NCBI GenBank assembly: GCA_002345575.1
Contig: DDVX01000019.1
Span: 270,615-334,614, forward strand
Direction: 5' to 3'
DNA: 64,000 nt
From: Stutzerimonas stutzeri
Lineage (GTDB): Bacteria > Pseudomonadota > Gammaproteobacteria > Pseudomonadales > Pseudomonadaceae
The position numbers were made by a program, and so were the translations under genes. The notes beneath the pieces are model-generated. The model was not told the origin of the DNA. It searched no databases and worked only from the letters and a program-made list of their open reading frames with translations. Positions within the stretch are counted from its first letter, which is position 1. Every line of letters begins with the position of its first letter. Shown in pieces: positions 61,678 through 64,000 of the stretch.

Positions 61678-62049
61678 CCCCCCCCGCCAGACAGACCCCA
61701 TGCTTTGCACAGGTGTGGGGGAGGATATTCGCTAGCAAATATCTTCCTAGCAAATATCACATCCCCTGTTTCCTCTCCTATATGCAGAACGTTTGCTGAG
61801 ATTCCCCGCTCGGGATATGACCGGCTTAACTCGCGCCCGCTGATTACTTTTTGAACAATCACACGAATTTAAAATATTGGGCGTAGGGCTACAGTGAGCG
61901 CTGTTGAGCGCTTGAGCGAAGACATAACACGCAAGGGAAACGAAGAGAACGCACGTTCTAGCGTGCTCAGCGACGCTCTAAGGGGCATTCCTGAAGGGAT
62001 TTGAGCGAATGCAGGAAGCCCCACCATAAAGCAGGGCTGAGGGAGGCTG
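61678..62049. other. 372-bp spacer with operator-like repeats before the recombinase gene
   Basis: No convincing ORF. It contains the 20-bp near palindrome at 61724-61743 and a 12-bp tandem repeat up to 61758. It also contains a region of GAGCGC-type short repeats near 61895-61915 and an imperfect hairpin near 61951. The tail of the recombinase gene is at 62050. Confidence 0.4.
61724..61758. promoter_or_regulatory. palindrome plus tandem CTAGCAAATATC repeats
   Basis: GATATTCGCTAGCAAATATC (61724-61743) is symmetric at 18 of 20 positions. The right half, CTAGCAAATATC, is repeated immediately downstream at a 15-bp period (61732-61743 and 61747-61758). This pattern of palindrome and half-site array is typical of multi-site repressor or recombinase binding. 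The protein is unknown. Confidence 0.4.
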
Positions 62050-62766
62050 TCAGAAGGTCAAAGCAAGCTTCTGCATCACTCGACTGACCTGCACAGGGGA
62101 CCATTGCCCACCCTTAGCGGTTGTCACTCCCTTGGTATTCAAGCATTCGGCAACGCCAGCAAGTGTCTTGGTGCCACGAAGGATGCACAGTTCTACAGTG
62201 TCACGGATGCTTTCAGCGAACGCTTCGGCCTTGGCCTTGGTTGACTCCCCGCCTTTGGATTGATTGACCTTTGTACGGCCTTTGGCAAGAGCTTCTGAGC
62301 GACGTTCTACCTTCTCAATGGCTACCGCTTCCCCAGCTTTTGCACGCTTAGCAAGGCTTTTCAGAGCGTCCTTGGTGCGTTGGCTGATGAACTCTCGTTC
62401 CTGCTCAGCAAGCATGGCGAACAAATGAAGCTGAATGGTATTGGCGTTCGGCATGGTGGCGACTTTGAAGTCAGCACGCTTCATCAGGCCCGCTATGTGT
62501 TCAACGTCCCGGCTCAGACGGTCGAGCTTGGCAACCACTACCGGTAGCTTGTGTGCGAATGCTTTAAAGCCTTCTGGACGGTCAAGAGGATGCACACAGC
62601 CAGACACGTTAACGTCGATGTATTCAGCAACCACTTCCCATCCTTGCTGCGCTGCTGCCGTCTCGATGTATTGGCGTTGAGCTTCTAAACCTAAGCCGGA
62701 TTCCCCTTGAGCCTTTGTCGATACTCGAAGGTAGGCAATCACTTGGATCGGGGATTTGGTTTCCAT
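62050..62766 (-). CDS. serine recombinase (resolvase/invertase family)
   Basis: A 238-residue small serine recombinase. The catalytic Ser16 lies in IAYLRVSTKAQGESGLGLEAQR. The catalytic domain continues through VVVAKLDRLSRDVEHIAGLM and EREFISQRTKDALKSL. A C-terminal DNA-binding helix-turn-helix region begins about 190 (ESIRDTVELCILRGTKTLAGVAECLN). AAGGAGCC lies 8 bases before the ATG. Such proteins resolve cointegrates, invert DNA or integrate small elements. It is 275 bp from the small hypothetical ORF and near a tRNA-Ser gene, but integration at a tRNA is typical of tyrosine recombinases, so its role in insertion is uncertain. Confidence 0.9.
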   Translation of the reverse strand: METKSPIQVIAYLRVSTKAQGESGLGLEAQRQYIETAAAQQGWEVVAEYIDVNVSGCVHPLDRPEGFKAFAHKLPVVVAKLDRLSRDVEHIAGLMKRADFKVATMPNANTIQLHLFAMLAEQEREFISQRTKDALKSLAKRAKAGEAVAIEKVERRSEALAKGRTKVNQSKGGESTKAKAEAFAESIRDTVELCILRGTKTLAGVAECLNTKGVTTAKGGQWSPVQVSRVMQKLALTF

Positions 62767-62854
62767 TGCTCAGGCTCCTTAACACTGCGTTTACATTGCT
62801 AGGAGTCATATTACACAGGCTCGGACGTTCGTTCAAGCTATGTAAATTGCGATT

Positions 62855-63112
62855 CTATTTTTGTTTGGTGCGGGCTTCCAGACGATCAAGGCGACGATCT
62901 GTGCTGTTCGATAGGTCAATCACCTTCGCCTCTAGGCTGTTATGCCGTCCTTCCAAATACACAAGGCTGTTTGTCTGGCGTAGCTCAAGCTCGCTGACGC
63001 GGCTATTGGTGGCTTGTAGATCGGCTTGTGTGGGCAATGACCAGATCACCAGCAAGACGGTGGACAGGGCAAAGATGTTGCAGATTTGAAGGCTATTAGC
63101 AAAAGTAATCAA
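62855..63112 (-). CDS. small membrane/coiled-coil protein of the element (85 aa)
   Basis: An 85-residue protein that begins with TTG, because AGGAGAGATAA stands ahead of it with good spacing. The N-terminal ANSLQICNIFALSTVLLVIWSLP is a hydrophobic segment, either signal or membrane anchor. Residues 30-82 (DLQATNSRVSELELRQTNSL... EAKVIDLSNSTDRRLDRLEA) form a coiled coil. Short proteins of this shape occur in phage lysis or morphogenesis cassettes, but no family is recognised. It is on the minus strand, 88 bp upstream of the recombinase gene. Confidence 0.55.
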   Translation of the reverse strand: MITFANSLQICNIFALSTVLLVIWSLPTQADLQATNSRVSELELRQTNSLVYLEGRHNSLEAKVIDLSNSTDRRLDRLEARTKQK

Positions 63113-63206
63113 TTATCTCTCCTTTATTGGGGATTTATATTCTTGAATTGAAAATGTTTAGCAATTATTTGACTTTGGAGTCAGAACAGGCTTAACACAA
63201 TATTTA

Positions 63207-63223
63207 ATGTTATTAAGTAACAT
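63207..63223. promoter_or_regulatory. ATGTTA-N5-TAACAT inverted repeat
   Basis: A perfect 6-bp dyad in the spacer between the partial tape-measure-like gene and the small coiled-coil gene. A possible operator. No partner is evident. Confidence 0.3.
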
Positions 63224-63258
63224 CAGCGTTGTAGCCCTGCTATGGGCAATAGCCGGGG

Positions 63259-63290
63259 AAGGCAGAGAATCGTTTACCCCTGCCTTTTTG
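63259..63290 (+). terminator. hairpin with T-run upstream of the tape-measure-like 3' end
   Basis: AAGGCAG (63259-63265) and CTGCCTT (63280-63286) pair across a 14-base loop, with CTTTTTG downstream. It points toward the plus strand, though no plus-strand gene is seen upstream. Confidence 0.4.
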
Positions 63291-63351
63291 CCCTTTTTGT
63301 ATACAAAGCTGAATGTTTACCGGGGTTTATAGCACGTATGTGGCGTGCTAC

Positions 63352-64000
63352 TTATTTAGAGCCGAACGCAATGTCCGTTTCTGTCAGCAACCCTTGTAGA
63401 GAATTATCAAATTGCTCTTGGATCAGTGGCTGTAGCTCCTGAGCAAGAGTTTGAGCATCTGTTGCTTGTGTCTGTATCTGGAAGGCTCCCTGCTGGAAGC
63501 TGACAGACGATTGAACACTCACGTTGCTGCGCTGGGTGAACTGCTGCATCAGAGCATCAGGGCTTGAAGGGGCGTAGGCTTCTGCCGCCTGTTGCCAATC
63601 TGGACGCTGGTAGAGCATTGGTGTGATGGGCTGGCGGGGTTTCTCTTGTAGCCGCGTGATGTTCGGTACAGAGAGCAGACCACGTCCCATACTCGGAGCC
63701 ATCAGGGCTTCACTACGTTGCTCATAGCTGGCTTGTTTGGCCATTGCTGGGCTGTTCTCGATAGCCTTAGCACTCCACGACACTAGGCTGGCTGTAGCTG
63801 ACAGGGCACCAGCTCCAAGGCTGTACATGGCGTCTCTGAGGGGAATGGTAGCGGTGTGCAATTCTTGCTGGGCTGCTGTGAATCGCTTGATACTCGGCAC
63901 CATCCCATCACTATCAAGGGTACGTTGTAGCTCTTCAGAAAACCGAGCGTTAGCCAGTCGAGCTTTTGAGCTTTCAGCACTGGAAGCAAATTCTTCGACA
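63352..64000 (-). CDS. C-terminal part of a phage tail tape-measure-like protein
   Basis: The minus-strand frame is open to the window edge, so at least 215 codons are visible and the N-terminus is missing. The visible part has Ala/Ser/Gln-rich helices (EEFASSAESSKARLANARFS) and a central segment with a hydrophobic helix (LGAGALSATASLVSWSAKAI). A Q-rich tail (NVSVQSSVSFQQGAFQIQTQATDAQTLAQEL) resembles the C-terminus of tail tape-measure proteins. It ends LTETDIAFGSK. This suggests a prophage tail module. Other large phage structural proteins remain possible. Confidence 0.5.
   Translation of the reverse strand, partial: VEEFASSAESSKARLANARFSEELQRTLDSDGMVPSIKRFTAAQQELHTATIPLRDAMYSLGAGALSATASLVSWSAKAIENSPAMAKQASYEQRSEALMAPSMGRGLLSVPNITRLQEKPRQPITPMLYQRPDWQQAAEAYAPSSPDALMQQFTQRSNVSVQSSVSFQQGAFQIQTQATDAQTLAQELQPLIQEQFDNSLQGLLTETDIAFGSK

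Noticed and set aside
61674..61862. 62-aa minus-strand ORF with GTG start in the element spacer
   Set aside because: No RBS, covers operator-like repeats, no recognisable family.
1..64000. CRISPR arrays, rRNA operons or complete insertion sequences
   Set aside because: No regularly spaced repeat array, rRNA sequence or transposase ORF was seen. Repeats present are short hairpins and the two dispersed elements.

Overview
The window looks like the chromosome of a Pseudomonas species with high GC content, probably from the P. mendocina / P. pseudoalcaligenes / P. alcaligenes neighbourhood. That placement is an inference from protein similarity and gene order recalled for P. aeruginosa (relA-mazG, purN-purM, arsC-wrbA, proS, oprD-type porin, slyX, dps, aspS-yebC-ruvCAB-ybgC-tolQRAB-pal-cpoB-queE-queC-tRNA-Lys, nadA-bepA-tusA-bcp-gcvR-dapA-bamC-purC-tRNA-Ser). 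About 61 kb is conserved housekeeping backbone. The last 2.8 kb is mobile DNA.

Layout: (1) 1-3.6 kb: the 3' part of relA, then mazG, a DUF2058 gene and a tiny Pro-rich ORF, separated by GGTGGATG/CATCCACC inverted repeats. (2) 3.8-15.5 kb: an accessory DNA-repair neighbourhood. It holds a phosphoribosyltransferase-family gene and the four-part ligase-associated DNA repair module (PdeM-type phosphoesterase, Lhr-like DEXH helicase, ATP-dependent DNA ligase, MBL-fold exonuclease). The module is interrupted by a small DksA-like zinc-finger gene and a hemerythrin gene on the other strand, and is followed by a SNF2 helicase translationally coupled to mfd. (3) 15.5-28.5 kb: mfd, a long-form GAPDH, dapC, two envelope proteins, purM-purN, a DUF2066 gene, a PerM/AI-2E permease and hda. 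(4) 28.6-41 kb: a CoA-transferase, the arsC-wrbA-DUF2069 operon, yihY with a thioredoxin-like lipoprotein, the proS operon with a lipoprotein and a lytic transglycosylase, an OprD porin, a HIT protein, slyX, a membrane-tethered cold-shock protein and dps. (5) 41.4-53.3 kb: aspS, yebC, ruvCAB, the Tol-Pal operon, queE and queC. (6) 53.4-61.2 kb: tRNA-Lys(UUU), nadA, bepA, tusA-like, bcp-gcvR, dapA, bamC, an unusually long-type purC and tRNA-Ser(CGA). (7) 61.2-64 kb: the start of an integrated element next to tRNA-Ser. It carries an orphan small protein with a strong RBS and dyad operator-like sites, a serine recombinase, a membrane/coiled-coil small protein and the C-terminal end of what looks like a phage tail tape-measure protein.

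The main functional themes are DNA repair and recombination (Lhr/ligase module, SNF2, Mfd, RuvCAB, Hda), cell-envelope integrity (Tol-Pal, BamC, BepA, lytic transglycosylase, several lipoproteins), stress response (RelA, Dps, Bcp, hemerythrin, cold-shock) and amino-acid, purine, NAD and queuosine biosynthesis. No CRISPR array, rRNA or complete insertion sequence was seen. Two copies of a dispersed element of about 150-180 bp with imperfect terminal inverted repeats, several REP-like hairpins and several clear intrinsic terminators occupy the intergenic spaces. The least explained parts are the tRNA-Ser-adjacent element and the arrangement of the ligase-associated repair genes.
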